From Zeimonas sp036675585 (lineage in GTDB: Bacteria > Pseudomonadota > Gammaproteobacteria > Burkholderiales > Burkholderiaceae_E), in contig JAKFES010000257.1 of assembly GCA_036675585.1 (NCBI GenBank), forward strand, positions 1 to 8,983: 8,983 bases of DNA, read 5' to 3'. The position numbers were made by a program, and so were the translations under genes. Shown here piece by piece: positions 1 to 8,083 of this stretch. The notes under the pieces were generated by a model. That model made no database searches and was not told the DNA's origin. It saw only the letters and a program-made list of their open reading frames with translations. Each line of letters starts with the position of its first letter. Within the stretch, counting starts at the first letter, position 1.

Positions 1-385
1 GCCCATGGCCGTGCGACGGGACCAGCGCGCCCGACACCCTGGTGCGGCCGGCGCCGCGCGAGGCGATCGTGCGCGTGGCGCGCGCGGCCTCGAGCAGCGC
101 ATCGGCGCAGATCACGTCGGAATACGCGAACGCGGTCTTCTCGCCCGACACGGCGCGAACGCCCACGCCCTGGTCGATCGAGAAGCTGCCCGACTTGACG
201 ATGCCCTCCTCGAGACTCCAGCCCTCGCTGCGCGTGAACTGGAAATAGAGGTCGGCGTAATCGACCCGGTGGCGGAAGATTTCCGCGAGCGCGGCGCCGA
301 TATGCGTCTCGTCGAGCCCGTACGGCTCGAGCAGCACGGAGCGCGCGATGGACAGGGTTTCGAAAGGTGTTTCGGCGGGTTTCAT
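1..385 (-). CDS. tldD: TldD metalloprotease subunit, N-terminal part (3' end outside window)
   Basis: TldD pairs with TldE (PmbA) to form a cytosolic zinc metalloprotease that degrades unfolded peptides. It is known for microcin B17 maturation and CcdA turnover. The first 128 codons plus one base are visible, reading from ATG at 385. Family-typical blocks are DYADLYFQ (residues 42-49), an E-W-LE-G-VKSG stretch (54-66), IDQGVGVRA (70-78) and GEKTAFAYSD (81-90). This is the N-terminal domain; the HExxxH zinc site lies in the part outside the window and cannot be checked. The start fits the family, which has a short helical lead-in before the DYADLYFQ block. It lies 9 bases after the stop of the Nit hydrolase gene with no clear Shine-Dalgarno sequence, so translation probably depends on coupling. 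In gammaproteobacteria such as E. coli tldD also follows yhdP, which supports the call. Confidence 0.94.
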   Translation of the reverse strand, partial: MKPAETPFETLSIARSVLLEPYGLDETHIGAALAEIFRHRVDYADLYFQFTRSEGWSLEEGIVKSGSFSIDQGVGVRAVSGEKTAFAYSDVICADALLEAARATRTIASRGAGRTRVSGALVPSHGHG

Positions 386-394
386 GAAAGCATG

Positions 395-1267
395 CTACAG
401 GACGCGATGTCGGAGGGCCGGGATGCTCGCGCGCACCGAATCGAGACGCGCCCGCTCGACGTCGCCGAGCGCGAGACCCTCGTTCTCGTCGTGCACGGCG
501 ACGACCTCGCCCCACGGGTCGACCAGCATCGAATGCCCCCAGGTGCGGCGGCCGTTCTCGTGGCGTCCGCCCTGGGCGGGCGCGAGCACGTAGCACTGGT
601 TCTCGATGGCGCGAGCACGAAGCAGCACCTCCCAGTGCGCCGACCCGGTGGTGTAGGTGAAGGCGGACGGCACGAGAATCAAGTCCACCGGCGCGAGCAC
701 GCGGTACAGCTCGGGAAAACGCAGGTCGTAGCAGATGCTCAGCCCGACGCGCCAGTGCGCCGTGGCGGCGTCGTTCCCCGCGCCTGACGCGAGGTCGAAA
801 ACGGCCGGCGTACGCCCGGGAACGATCGTCGCGGCCTCGTCGAAACGCTCGTCGCCGTGCTCGAAGCCGAACAGGTGGATCTTGTCGTAGCGCGCGACGC
901 GCCGGCCGTCGGGTCCGTATACGAAGCTCGTGTTGAGCACCTTGCCCGGGTTCGGGCTGTACAGCGGGAGCGTGCCGCCGACCAGCCACACGCCGGCGGC
1001 AGCGGCCTGCGCGGACAGGAAGCGCTGGATCGGGCCGTCGTCCTCGGCCTCGCGGATCGCCAGCTTGTCGCGGTCGCTGCGCCCGAGCAGCGCGAAATAT
1101 TCGGGCAGCGCGACCAGTTGCGCGCCGGCGGCAGCGGCTTCGGCGATGCGCTCGGCGGCGCGCGCCAGGTTTTCGGCCACGCGCGTCGACGAGACCATCT
1201 GCACGGCGGCCACGCGCAGGCGCGCCGCGGGCGGCGCATTCGACGGCGTGGCGGACTTCGAGGACAT
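395..1267 (-). CDS. Carbon-nitrogen hydrolase, Nit1/Nit2-like amidase (probable metabolite repair)
   Basis: This is a 290-residue cytosolic amidase of the nitrilase superfamily, a normal length. The catalytic triad is complete: Glu56 in LVALPEYF, Lys129 in RYDKIHLF and Cys179 in GLSICYDLRFPELYR. The CYDLRFPE signature, AHWEVLLRARAIENQCYV (210-227) and GHSMLVDPWGEV (244-255) are typical of the Nit branch, whose members hydrolyse deaminated glutathione (Nit1, E. coli YbeM) or alpha-ketoglutaramate (Nit2, omega-amidase). A repair role on deaminated glutathione is the likelier guess, but the substrate is not proven by sequence. ATG at 1267 is chosen because AGGAG lies 6 bases upstream. An in-frame ATG at 1309 would add 14 residues and overlap the yhdP stop as ATGA. 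The gene ends in TAG, the only TAG among the four complete or 3'-complete genes here. It sits between yhdP and tldD, as I recall in Pseudomonas aeruginosa and many Burkholderiales. Confidence 0.93.
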   Translation of the reverse strand: MSSKSATPSNAPPAARLRVAAVQMVSSTRVAENLARAAERIAEAAAAGAQLVALPEYFALLGRSDRDKLAIREAEDDGPIQRFLSAQAAAAGVWLVGGTLPLYSPNPGKVLNTSFVYGPDGRRVARYDKIHLFGFEHGDERFDEAATIVPGRTPAVFDLASGAGNDAATAHWRVGLSICYDLRFPELYRVLAPVDLILVPSAFTYTTGSAHWEVLLRARAIENQCYVLAPAQGGRHENGRRTWGHSMLVDPWGEVVAVHDENEGLALGDVERARLDSVRASIPALRHRVL

Positions 1268-1273
1268 GTCGGG

Positions 1274-1278
1274 CTCCT
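1274..1278 (-). promoter_or_regulatory. Shine-Dalgarno site of the Nit hydrolase gene
   Basis: On the minus strand the sequence AGGAG lies 6 bases before the ATG at 1267. It is the only strong Shine-Dalgarno sequence I see ahead of a start in this window. It decides between that ATG and the upstream ATG at 1309, which overlaps the yhdP stop codon and has only a diffuse GC-rich leader. Confidence 0.7.
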
Positions 1279-1305
1279 GCGCGCCGCGCGGCGTCGCGAG
1301 GCGGC

Positions 1306-4300
1306 TCATTGCGCGCCGGCCCCGCCGGGGGTCGCGGACGGCACATCGGGGGAAGCGGACGGCGGGGGCGGCGGGCGCTCGCGGCGCACGACCTGCGGAT
1401 CGTCCCACGGACCGTTCACATCGTACTCGAAGGAAAACATCTGCTGCAGCGGCTCGCGCAGCACCATCTGCGCGACGAACGAGCCGAGGCCGAGCGCGGG
1501 GTTCGCGAGCGCGGCGTAGGCCAGCGAGGCGAGGCCGGCATTGAGCTCCGGGCGCACCTCGACGACCAGCGACTGCGTCTCGGCCGGAATGTTCGCCGCG
1601 CCCCGGATGCGCACCTGCGCGGCGACGCCGCGCATCCGGAAATCGTCGGTCCGCGCCACGCCGTCGTCGACGCGCACCTTGCCCGCGACTTCGTCGAACG
1701 CGAAGCCTTCGGCGAAGACGTCGCGAAAGTCGAACACGAGCCGCCGGCGCAGCGACTGCAGATTGAGCACGCCGATCAGCTTGGCGATGCCCGGGTCGGT
1801 CTTCAGGAACTGTCCCTTGCCGAGCGAGAGCTCGATCCCGCCGGCGAGCGATCGGGTGTCGAGCCGCATCGGCGAGCCGTTCCAGCGGACCTGCCCGGTC
1901 ATCTTCCCGGCCCCGCCGCGCAGCACGTCGCGATAGCCGAAGATCGCGAGCAGGCTGCCGGCATCGGCGACGTTCAGTTCGAAATCCATCGCACTCGTCG
2001 CACGACCGTCGCCCGCGCGCGCGCTCCAGCTGCCGGTAGCCTCGAGCACCGCGGCGTCGTGGCGCAGCTGCAGGCGCTGCACGCGCCATACCGGCTTTCC
2101 GGCGACGTTCTCGTTGTCGGCCTGCAACTGCAGCGCGCCGAGCGCACGGCCGCCGAGCACGAGCGCATCGGCCGCGACGTCGAGCGCGGGCAGTTCGCGC
2201 GGCGTCTCGTCGAGCAGCCGCTCGAGCTCGTCGATCCGGTCGTCGGGGATCGACAGCTGCGTGAAGCGCCCGAGCAGCCGCCCGTGATCGGCGTTGCCGG
2301 AGGCCGGTGCCCATTGCAGATACCCGTCGATTCCGCGCGCGTGCAGGCTGGCGCGCCAGACGTCGTCGTCGCGCGTGGCGCCGAGCACGACGTCCTCGAA
2401 GGTCTTTCCGCCCAGATGCACGCGCTCGGAAACGATCGACACGGCGTCGACGGCCATCGACGGCGTGCGCGCAACCTCGGTCCCGGCCGCCGGCGGCTGC
2501 GCCGCGGGTGCGTCGAGCAGCGCGCGCCAGGCGTCGACGTCGAGTTGCGGCAGCTGCACGTGCGCGGCGAAACCCGATTCGGGCAGGACCGGCGCCGTGC
2601 CGACCGAGACGACTCCGCGACGCAGCAGCAGGCGCCCGGAGCCCTTTTCGCGCTCGCGCTCGAGGACGAGATGCGCGTCGTCGCGCAGCGCGATGCGCAG
2701 GGTGTCGCCGGCGTGCGGCGTCGAGATCGACTCGAGCCGGAGCGGCCAGCGCTCGTCGGCCCGCTTGGCGAACGGCTCGGGCAGCGTGCTCGCGACGCCG
2801 GCCAGATCGGAATCGATCGCGATCTTCGAGGCTCCGCCCCCGACGTCGATGCGCGCCTCGTAGGCGAGCACGCCCGAGAGCGCCTGCGCCAGCCGGGCCG
2901 ACATTCCCGCCGCCAGCGAGGTATCGCGCCACTGCGCGACCGAGGCGGCCGGCATCGTCCCGCGCGCGCGTATCTGCAGGCGGCCCGGTTCGCCGGTCTC
3001 GCCTTGCGCCTGCACCTCGCCGCCGAGGAAATTCGCGCGCATCTCGCGCAGCGCCAGGCGGTCTTCGGTGAACTCCAGGCGCCCGTCGAGCGCCTCGAAG
3101 GGCGGCAACGACCGGTCGAGCGCGACGGCATTGCCGGCAAAGCGCACGGCGCCGCGCACTTTCGTGGCGTCGACGTCGTCGAGCGGCATCTCGAGCGCGA
3201 GCTGGAGCTTCGCGTCGCCCGACACCGAAGTGTCGCGGGCGAAATCGTCGATCCGCTCGCGCAGCGCGCTCTCGTTGACGAAGCGGATCATGTCCTGTGC
3301 GGGGCCGGCGCCGCTGCCTTCGACGCGCAGCAGCGGGTCGGCGAAATCGTCGATGCGCGCGTGCGTGTCGGCCAGTGCGACGTTCCATACGGCGCCCGCG
3401 CGCGCTTCGATGTCCATGCCCGCTCGCTCGAAGCGCAGCGCGCCCCGGATGCGGTCGATCGCCGGCCAGCCCGGCGCGTAGGCGAGACGCGCATCGGACA
3501 GGGCGGCTTCGACGCGGAACACGCCGCTCGACGGATCGCGATACGGAAAATCCTCGAGATCGCCCTGCAGCGCGAAGCGCACGTCGTCCGAGTGCCCCGC
3601 GCGCACCGCGTCGCGCACCCAGTCGCGCACGCGCGCCGGGATCGCGAGCGGCAGATAGCGCGCGGTGCGCGCCGCGTCGGCGCGCGAGAGGTGCCCGGCG
3701 AGGTCGACGATGCCGGCGCCCTTGCCGCCGGTGCGATACGTCCCCGACACTTCCCCGGCCGCATCGGCATTGGAGAAGCGAAGCGATTCGATCCGCAGGT
3801 CGACGCGCGACGACGAGGGCGCCTGCGCGTCCGCCTCGATCGTCCACGCGGCGCGCGCGTCGAGGCGATCGAAGGGCACCGCCGGCTCGGCGAACAGCCC
3901 CGGAAAGCGCAGCACGACCGTTTCGCCGTGCAGCGCCGCCCGCCCGCCGGCCCGCGTCAGCGACGCGCTGCCCGAGACATTCCGGAAGCCCGGCAGCCGC
4001 AACTCGCCGGGGCGTAACGGCGCGGGATGATGCAGCGCGAAGGAGAGGTTCTCGAACGCGACGTCGACCGCCATGCGCGCTGCGCCGGGCTCGCCCGACC
4101 AGTCGACCGCCAGCCGGTCGACCCGGCCTTCGACGCGCAGCGGCTCGAGCCGCCGGCGCACGTCGTCCGGCAGCGGAAAGCGCTGCAGCCACGCCAGCGT
4201 CGGCGCGGCGTCGAAGCGTCCGAGCGAGACGCGGCCGGCGACCGGCTGTCCGGCCTCGTCGAAACGCAGCATCGGTTCACCGTCGATCGCGGTGAAGCGC

Positions 4301-5349
4301 CGGCCCTCGGTGTCGTCGAATTCCAGCTTCGGGAAGACGATCGTCGTGCGACCCGCCGCATCGTGCGTGGCCTGCGCCTCGGCGCGAACGGCGCCGAGCG
4401 GGATCGGGTCGCCGTCGAAGCGCGCCTCGAGCGCGCGCGCATCGATCCGGGCGTACGTGCTCGTCGACGTGCCGGGGTCGAACTGCGCCCACGCGCGGAA
4501 CGCCGCGTCGCCCGAGTCGATGCCGATCGCGCCGAACGACGGCAGGTGCAGGTCGACGAGCCGCCGCCACTTCTCCCATTGCTCGACGAACGCCGCCGGA
4601 TCGACCCGGCGCGCGCCGATGTACGCCTCGCCGCGCCACTGGCGCCAGTCGCCGGGGGAGACGAACGGCGGACGCGTGAACTCGAGCGCGGCATCGAGCT
4701 GCTGCGCGACGTCGGCCAGCGCGGGAACGTGGATCGACGCGCGATGGCGCCGGCCGACCGAGCCGACGGCGAGGTCGACCTGCTCGACGTACGCACCCTG
4801 CCCGCTCGGGCGATCGAACCAGTCGACCCGCGCATCGCGCAGCAGGATCGCGCGGTGCGCGAACAGCCGCGCGAGCGGGTCGCTGTCGCGCTCGCCCGGT
4901 GCGTCGAGATCGATGTCGAATCCGCCGATGCGCAGCCGGCGCGCCGCCACGCGTTCGACGCGCAGCGACGGCGAATCGATCTCGAGCAGCAGGAGCGCGA
5001 ATTGGCCGCGCAACGCCGCGCCGATCGACACCACCGCGCGCAACCGATCGGCGCGCAGCGCTTCGACGCCATCGGGGTCGATGACCGCGACGTCGCGGGC
5101 GACGACCCACGGTTGCCACCCCTCGAAGCCGCTTTCCAGCTGCCCGACGCGCACCGGGCGCCCGGTCGCGTCGGTCAGGCGCTGCTCGATCTGCGGCCGC
5201 CAGCGTTCGAGGTTCGGCCATGCCAGCGTGCGCAGACCGAGATACGCGCCGATCCCCGCGATCAGCAGGACGAGCGCACCCGACGCGATCCCCCGGAGCG
5301 CGCGCTCGAGTCGAGTCGGGCCTGGGGCCGGGGTTTCGGATGCGGACAT
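1306..5349 (-). CDS. yhdP: YhdP family AsmA-like inner-membrane protein (intermembrane lipid transport)
   Basis: This is a 1347-residue protein, slightly longer than E. coli YhdP (about 1266). YhdP, TamB and YdbH are large AsmA-like proteins thought to form hydrophobic bridges that carry phospholipids across the periplasm to the outer membrane. A single membrane anchor spans about residues 21-40 (IASGALVLLIAGIGAYLGL), followed by a long periplasmic region rich in beta strands. Conserved blocks are YLPLAIPARVRDW to FPYRD (about 565-605), a LEFTEDRLALREMRANFLGG stretch (about 750-780), and the diagnostic C-terminal region from LGKGQFLKTDPGIAKLIGVLNLQ (about 1176 on) through RLVFDFRDVFAEGFAFDEVAGK to NGPWDDP (about 1316). 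A proline-rich tail follows, containing five consecutive Pro and ending GGAGAQ. The frame is intact throughout. ATG at 5349 starts just before the anchor. An in-frame ATG at 5394 would add 15 residues and touch the glnE start; neither has a good Shine-Dalgarno. It is the first gene of the yhdP-Nit-tldD block. Confidence 0.94.
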   Translation of the reverse strand: MSASETPAPGPTRLERALRGIASGALVLLIAGIGAYLGLRTLAWPNLERWRPQIEQRLTDATGRPVRVGQLESGFEGWQPWVVARDVAVIDPDGVEALRADRLRAVVSIGAALRGQFALLLLEIDSPSLRVERVAARRLRIGGFDIDLDAPGERDSDPLARLFAHRAILLRDARVDWFDRPSGQGAYVEQVDLAVGSVGRRHRASIHVPALADVAQQLDAALEFTRPPFVSPGDWRQWRGEAYIGARRVDPAAFVEQWEKWRRLVDLHLPSFGAIGIDSGDAAFRAWAQFDPGTSTSTYARIDARALEARFDGDPIPLGAVRAEAQATHDAAGRTTIVFPKLEFDDTEGRRFTAIDGEPMLRFDEAGQPVAGRVSLGRFDAAPTLAWLQRFPLPDDVRRRLEPLRVEGRVDRLAVDWSGEPGAARMAVDVAFENLSFALHHPAPLRPGELRLPGFRNVSGSASLTRAGGRAALHGETVVLRFPGLFAEPAVPFDRLDARAAWTIEADAQAPSSSRVDLRIESLRFSNADAAGEVSGTYRTGGKGAGIVDLAGHLSRADAARTARYLPLAIPARVRDWVRDAVRAGHSDDVRFALQGDLEDFPYRDPSSGVFRVEAALSDARLAYAPGWPAIDRIRGALRFERAGMDIEARAGAVWNVALADTHARIDDFADPLLRVEGSGAGPAQDMIRFVNESALRERIDDFARDTSVSGDAKLQLALEMPLDDVDATKVRGAVRFAGNAVALDRSLPPFEALDGRLEFTEDRLALREMRANFLGGEVQAQGETGEPGRLQIRARGTMPAASVAQWRDTSLAAGMSARLAQALSGVLAYEARIDVGGGASKIAIDSDLAGVASTLPEPFAKRADERWPLRLESISTPHAGDTLRIALRDDAHLVLEREREKGSGRLLLRRGVVSVGTAPVLPESGFAAHVQLPQLDVDAWRALLDAPAAQPPAAGTEVARTPSMAVDAVSIVSERVHLGGKTFEDVVLGATRDDDVWRASLHARGIDGYLQWAPASGNADHGRLLGRFTQLSIPDDRIDELERLLDETPRELPALDVAADALVLGGRALGALQLQADNENVAGKPVWRVQRLQLRHDAAVLEATGSWSARAGDGRATSAMDFELNVADAGSLLAIFGYRDVLRGGAGKMTGQVRWNGSPMRLDTRSLAGGIELSLGKGQFLKTDPGIAKLIGVLNLQSLRRRLVFDFRDVFAEGFAFDEVAGKVRVDDGVARTDDFRMRGVAAQVRIRGAANIPAETQSLVVEVRPELNAGLASLAYAALANPALGLGSFVAQMVLREPLQQMFSFEYDVNGPWDDPQVVRRERPPPPPSASPDVPSATPGGAGAQ

Positions 5350-5392
5350 GAGCGACAATCTGCGCCAAGGATAACCCTTCGGATCGGCGAAC
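5350..5392. promoter_or_regulatory. Divergent yhdP / glnE intergenic region (presumed promoters)
   Basis: These 43 bases separate the two divergent start codons and are visibly less GC-rich than the flanks. They hold an AAGG-ATAAC-CCTT inverted repeat (5367-5379) with 4-base arms. The TAA inside it (5372-5374) is an in-frame stop for glnE, which fixes the glnE start at or after that point. Both genes need a promoter, and at least part of each must lie here or inside the opposite gene. I cannot identify a convincing -35/-10 pair on either strand, so the promoter call is inference from layout alone. Confidence 0.3.
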
Positions 5393-8083
5393 ATGGGCTT
5401 CGACGGCGAGCGTCACTCGGGGTTCTTCCGGCGCACGCTGGCCGCCTACGGAAGCGGCGCCGGCGACGCGCCGGTGCGCGATCGATTGCGCACGCTGGCC
5501 GCTTCACCGCTGTCGCGCGCGACGATCGAGGCACTGGTCGCGCACGAGCGCGGCGAAGCGTCGAGCGGCGACGACGAGCGAACCCTCGCGCGCGCGCTGC
5601 GCCGCGCGCGCAACTGGCTGATGCTCGCGCTCATCGAGCGCGACGTATCGGGCCGTGCTTCGCTCGACGAAGTGTGCGGGGCGATGACCGATTTCGCCGA
5701 GATCGCGACCTCGCTCGCGCTGCGCAGCGCCGCCCGGGCGCTGGTCGCCCGGCACGGTCGCGCGCTCGACCGCGACGGCCGGCCGCAGGACCTGCTCGCC
5801 GTGGGGATGGGCAAGGTCGGCGGGCGCGAGCTGAACGTCTCGTCGGACCTGGATCTCGTTTTCGTGTTTCGCGGCGAAGGCGAGACCGAGGGCGTCGACG
5901 GCGCGCGGGTCATCGCGTCGAGCGACTGGATGCACCGGCTCGCGCGCCGTGCGATCGCGCTGCTGTCCGAATGCAACGGCGACGGCTTCGTGTTCCGCGT
6001 CGACACGAGGCTGCGCCCCAACGGCGATTCGGGCCCGCTCGTCGTCTCGCTGTCGATGCTCGAACAGTATTTCTATGCGCAGGGCCGCGAATGGGAGCGC
6101 TTCGCCTGGCTCAAGGCGCGCGTGATCGCCGATTCCGGCAGCGCAGCGGCGCCGTCGCGCGAGGAGGACGAGATCGCGCTCGCGCGCGTCGTCACCCCGT
6201 TCGTCTACCGGCGCTACCTCGATTTCGACGCCTTCAACGCCCTGCGCGAGCTGCACGCGAAAGTGCGCGCCGAAGTCGCCCGGCGCGGTGCGCGCGACCC
6301 GGACGCGATCGACGTGAAGCTCGGCCGCGGCGGAATCCGCGAAGTGGAGTTCGTCGCCCAGCTGTTCCAGATCGTCCGCGGCGGTCAGGACCCGACGCTG
6401 CGCAGCCGGAGCACGCTCGAGACGCTCGCCGCGCTCGCCGCCCAGGACCTGCTCCCCGCGCACGAAGCCGAAGCGCTCGCCGACGCATACGGGCTCCTGC
6501 GCCGTACCGAGCACGCGCTGCAGTACCGCGAAGACGCGCAGACGCACCGGCTGCCGAACGCCGCCGAGGCGCGCAGCGCGGTCGCGGCGATGCTCGCGAT
6601 GCCGCCCGACGCCTTCGATGCGGCGATCGAAGCGTGCACCGAGCACACGGCTCGCGTGTTCGACCGCCTGCTCGCGCCGGTGCAGGACGACGAGCGCACG
6701 CGCGAGGCGACGGGCACGGCGCGCCCCGTCGATCCCGACACCGTGCGCCGCTTCGCCGCGCTGCGCGACGGCTCGCGCTATCGCGCCGCGCGCGCCGACA
6801 CGCGCGAGGCGATCGACCGGCTGCTCGACGAAGCCGTGCGGCGCGGGACCGGCGCCGCGGGTCTCGCCCGACTCGTCGACCTGCTCGACGCGATCTGCCG
6901 CCGGCCCGGGTACGTCGCGCTGCTCGATCGGTACGGCGACGCGTTCGGGCGCGTCCTGCGCGTGCTCGACTGGGCGAAATCGCCCGCCGAATACCTGATG
7001 CAGCACCCGGTCGTCCTCGACGAACTGCTCGACGGCGCATTGCTCGAACCGCAGGACTACGCCAGCTGGAGCGAGCAATTGCGCCACCGCGTCGACGCCG
7101 CCGTCGGCGACGACGGTCCCGACGTCGAGCGGCAGATGGACCTGGTTCGCGAAGCGCATCACGCGCAGGTGTTCCGCCTGATGGTGCAGGACCTGGAAGG
7201 CCGGCTCACCGTCGAGCGCCTCTCGGATCACCTCAGCGAGCTGGCCGATCGGGTGCTCGACCTCGTGATCGACCTCGTCTGGCGCACGCTGCGGCTGCGT
7301 TTTCGCGATGCGCCGCGCTTCGCGGCGATCGCCTACGGGCGGCTCGGCGGCAAGGAGCTCGCCTACGCGTCGGACCTCGACCTGGTCTATCTGTACGACG
7401 ACGCCGACGAGCGCGCCCCCGAGGCGTATGCGCTGCTGGCGCAGCGCGTTTCGGCCTGGCTGTCGACCCGCACCGCCGCCGGACTGCTGTTCGAGACCGA
7501 CCTGCGCCTGCGGCCCAACGGGCAGGCCGGCATGCTCGTCTCCGGGATCGCGGCGTTCGAGGCCTACCAGCACGAATCGGCGTGGGTCTGGGAGCACCAG
7601 GCGCTCACGCGCGCCCGCTTCGCCGCGGGCGACCGCGCGATCGGCGAGCGCTTCGAGTCGATCCGGCGGCAGGTCCTGTCGCGCCCGCGCGACCGCGCGA
7701 AGCTGCGCGACGACGTGCTCGCGATGCGCGCGAAGATGCGCGAAGCCCATCCGAACCGCAGCGACCGCTTCGACCTCAAGCACGATCCGGGCGGAATGGT
7801 CGACATCGAGTTCATCGTCCAGTACCTCGTGCTCGGCTTCTCGTGCGAGCACGAAGCGCTGCTCGACAACGTGGGCAACATCGCGTTGCTCGGGCGCGCC
7901 GCGGGCTTCGGCCTCGTCGACGCGGCGCTCGCGCTGCGCACCGCCGATGCGTACCGGCGCTACCGGCGCCTGCAGCACCAGTTGCGGCTCGACGCGAAGC
8001 CCGGGCTCGTCGCGCCCGAAACGGTCGCCGACGAACGCGCCGCCGTGTGCGCGCTGCGCGACGCGGTGTTCGTCGGCGGCTGA
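5393..8083 (+). CDS. glnE: Bifunctional glutamine synthetase adenylyltransferase / adenylyl-removing enzyme
   Basis: GlnE attaches AMP to glutamine synthetase (GlnA) when nitrogen is plentiful and removes it by phosphorolysis when nitrogen is scarce, under control of PII protein and glutamine. The 896-residue protein shows both halves. In the N-terminal adenylyl-removing domain are GMGKVGGRELNVSSDLDLVFVF with Asp152 and Asp154, VDTRLRPNG (203-211) and DVKLGRGGIREVEF (307-320). In the C-terminal adenylyltransferase domain are AYGRLGGKELAYASDLDLVYLYDD with Asp661 and Asp663, DLRLRPNG (703-710) and DLKHDPGGMVDIEF (794-807). The middle is the regulatory linker. It is somewhat shorter than the E. 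coli enzyme (about 946), mostly from a shorter N-terminus. ATG at 5393 is the first possible ATG start because an in-frame TAA lies at 5372; only a weak GGAT Shine-Dalgarno precedes it. No glnA, glnB or glnD is in the window. Confidence 0.98.
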   Translation: MGFDGERHSGFFRRTLAAYGSGAGDAPVRDRLRTLAASPLSRATIEALVAHERGEASSGDDERTLARALRRARNWLMLALIERDVSGRASLDEVCGAMTDFAEIATSLALRSAARALVARHGRALDRDGRPQDLLAVGMGKVGGRELNVSSDLDLVFVFRGEGETEGVDGARVIASSDWMHRLARRAIALLSECNGDGFVFRVDTRLRPNGDSGPLVVSLSMLEQYFYAQGREWERFAWLKARVIADSGSAAAPSREEDEIALARVVTPFVYRRYLDFDAFNALRELHAKVRAEVARRGARDPDAIDVKLGRGGIREVEFVAQLFQIVRGGQDPTLRSRSTLETLAALAAQDLLPAHEAEALADAYGLLRRTEHALQYREDAQTHRLPNAAEARSAVAAMLAMPPDAFDAAIEACTEHTARVFDRLLAPVQDDERTREATGTARPVDPDTVRRFAALRDGSRYRAARADTREAIDRLLDEAVRRGTGAAGLARLVDLLDAICRRPGYVALLDRYGDAFGRVLRVLDWAKSPAEYLMQHPVVLDELLDGALLEPQDYASWSEQLRHRVDAAVGDDGPDVERQMDLVREAHHAQVFRLMVQDLEGRLTVERLSDHLSELADRVLDLVIDLVWRTLRLRFRDAPRFAAIAYGRLGGKELAYASDLDLVYLYDDADERAPEAYALLAQRVSAWLSTRTAAGLLFETDLRLRPNGQAGMLVSGIAAFEAYQHESAWVWEHQALTRARFAAGDRAIGERFESIRRQVLSRPRDRAKLRDDVLAMRAKMREAHPNRSDRFDLKHDPGGMVDIEFIVQYLVLGFSCEHEALLDNVGNIALLGRAAGFGLVDAALALRTADAYRRYRRLQHQLRLDAKPGLVAPETVADERAAVCALRDAVFVGG

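Noticed and set aside
5..787. A 260-codon plus-strand frame at the left edge
   Set aside because: It lies antisense to the tldD start and the end of the Nit gene, both firmly identified, and has low-complexity Arg/Gly/Ala content.
1309..4017. A 902-codon open frame on the plus strand opposite yhdP
   Set aside because: It is a mirror frame of the yhdP coding sequence, rich in Arg, His, Ala and Gly with no conserved motif. yhdP on the other strand has clear family blocks from end to end.
395..4192. A 1265-codon minus-strand frame that would fuse the Nit hydrolase to a long N-terminal extension
   Set aside because: Only the last 290 residues look like protein. The rest is an Arg/Ala-rich shadow within yhdP. 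A good Shine-Dalgarno and start at 1267 define the real gene.
5367..5379. AAGG-ATAAC-CCTT inverted repeat considered as an operator or a -10 element (GATAAC/GTTATC)
   Set aside because: The arms are only four bases, and no -35 element sits at a proper distance on either strand. It is noted only as part of the divergent region.
5504..7978. An 824-codon minus-strand frame opposite glnE
   Set aside because: It is antisense to glnE, which has both active sites intact, and has no domain of its own. It is a composition artefact.
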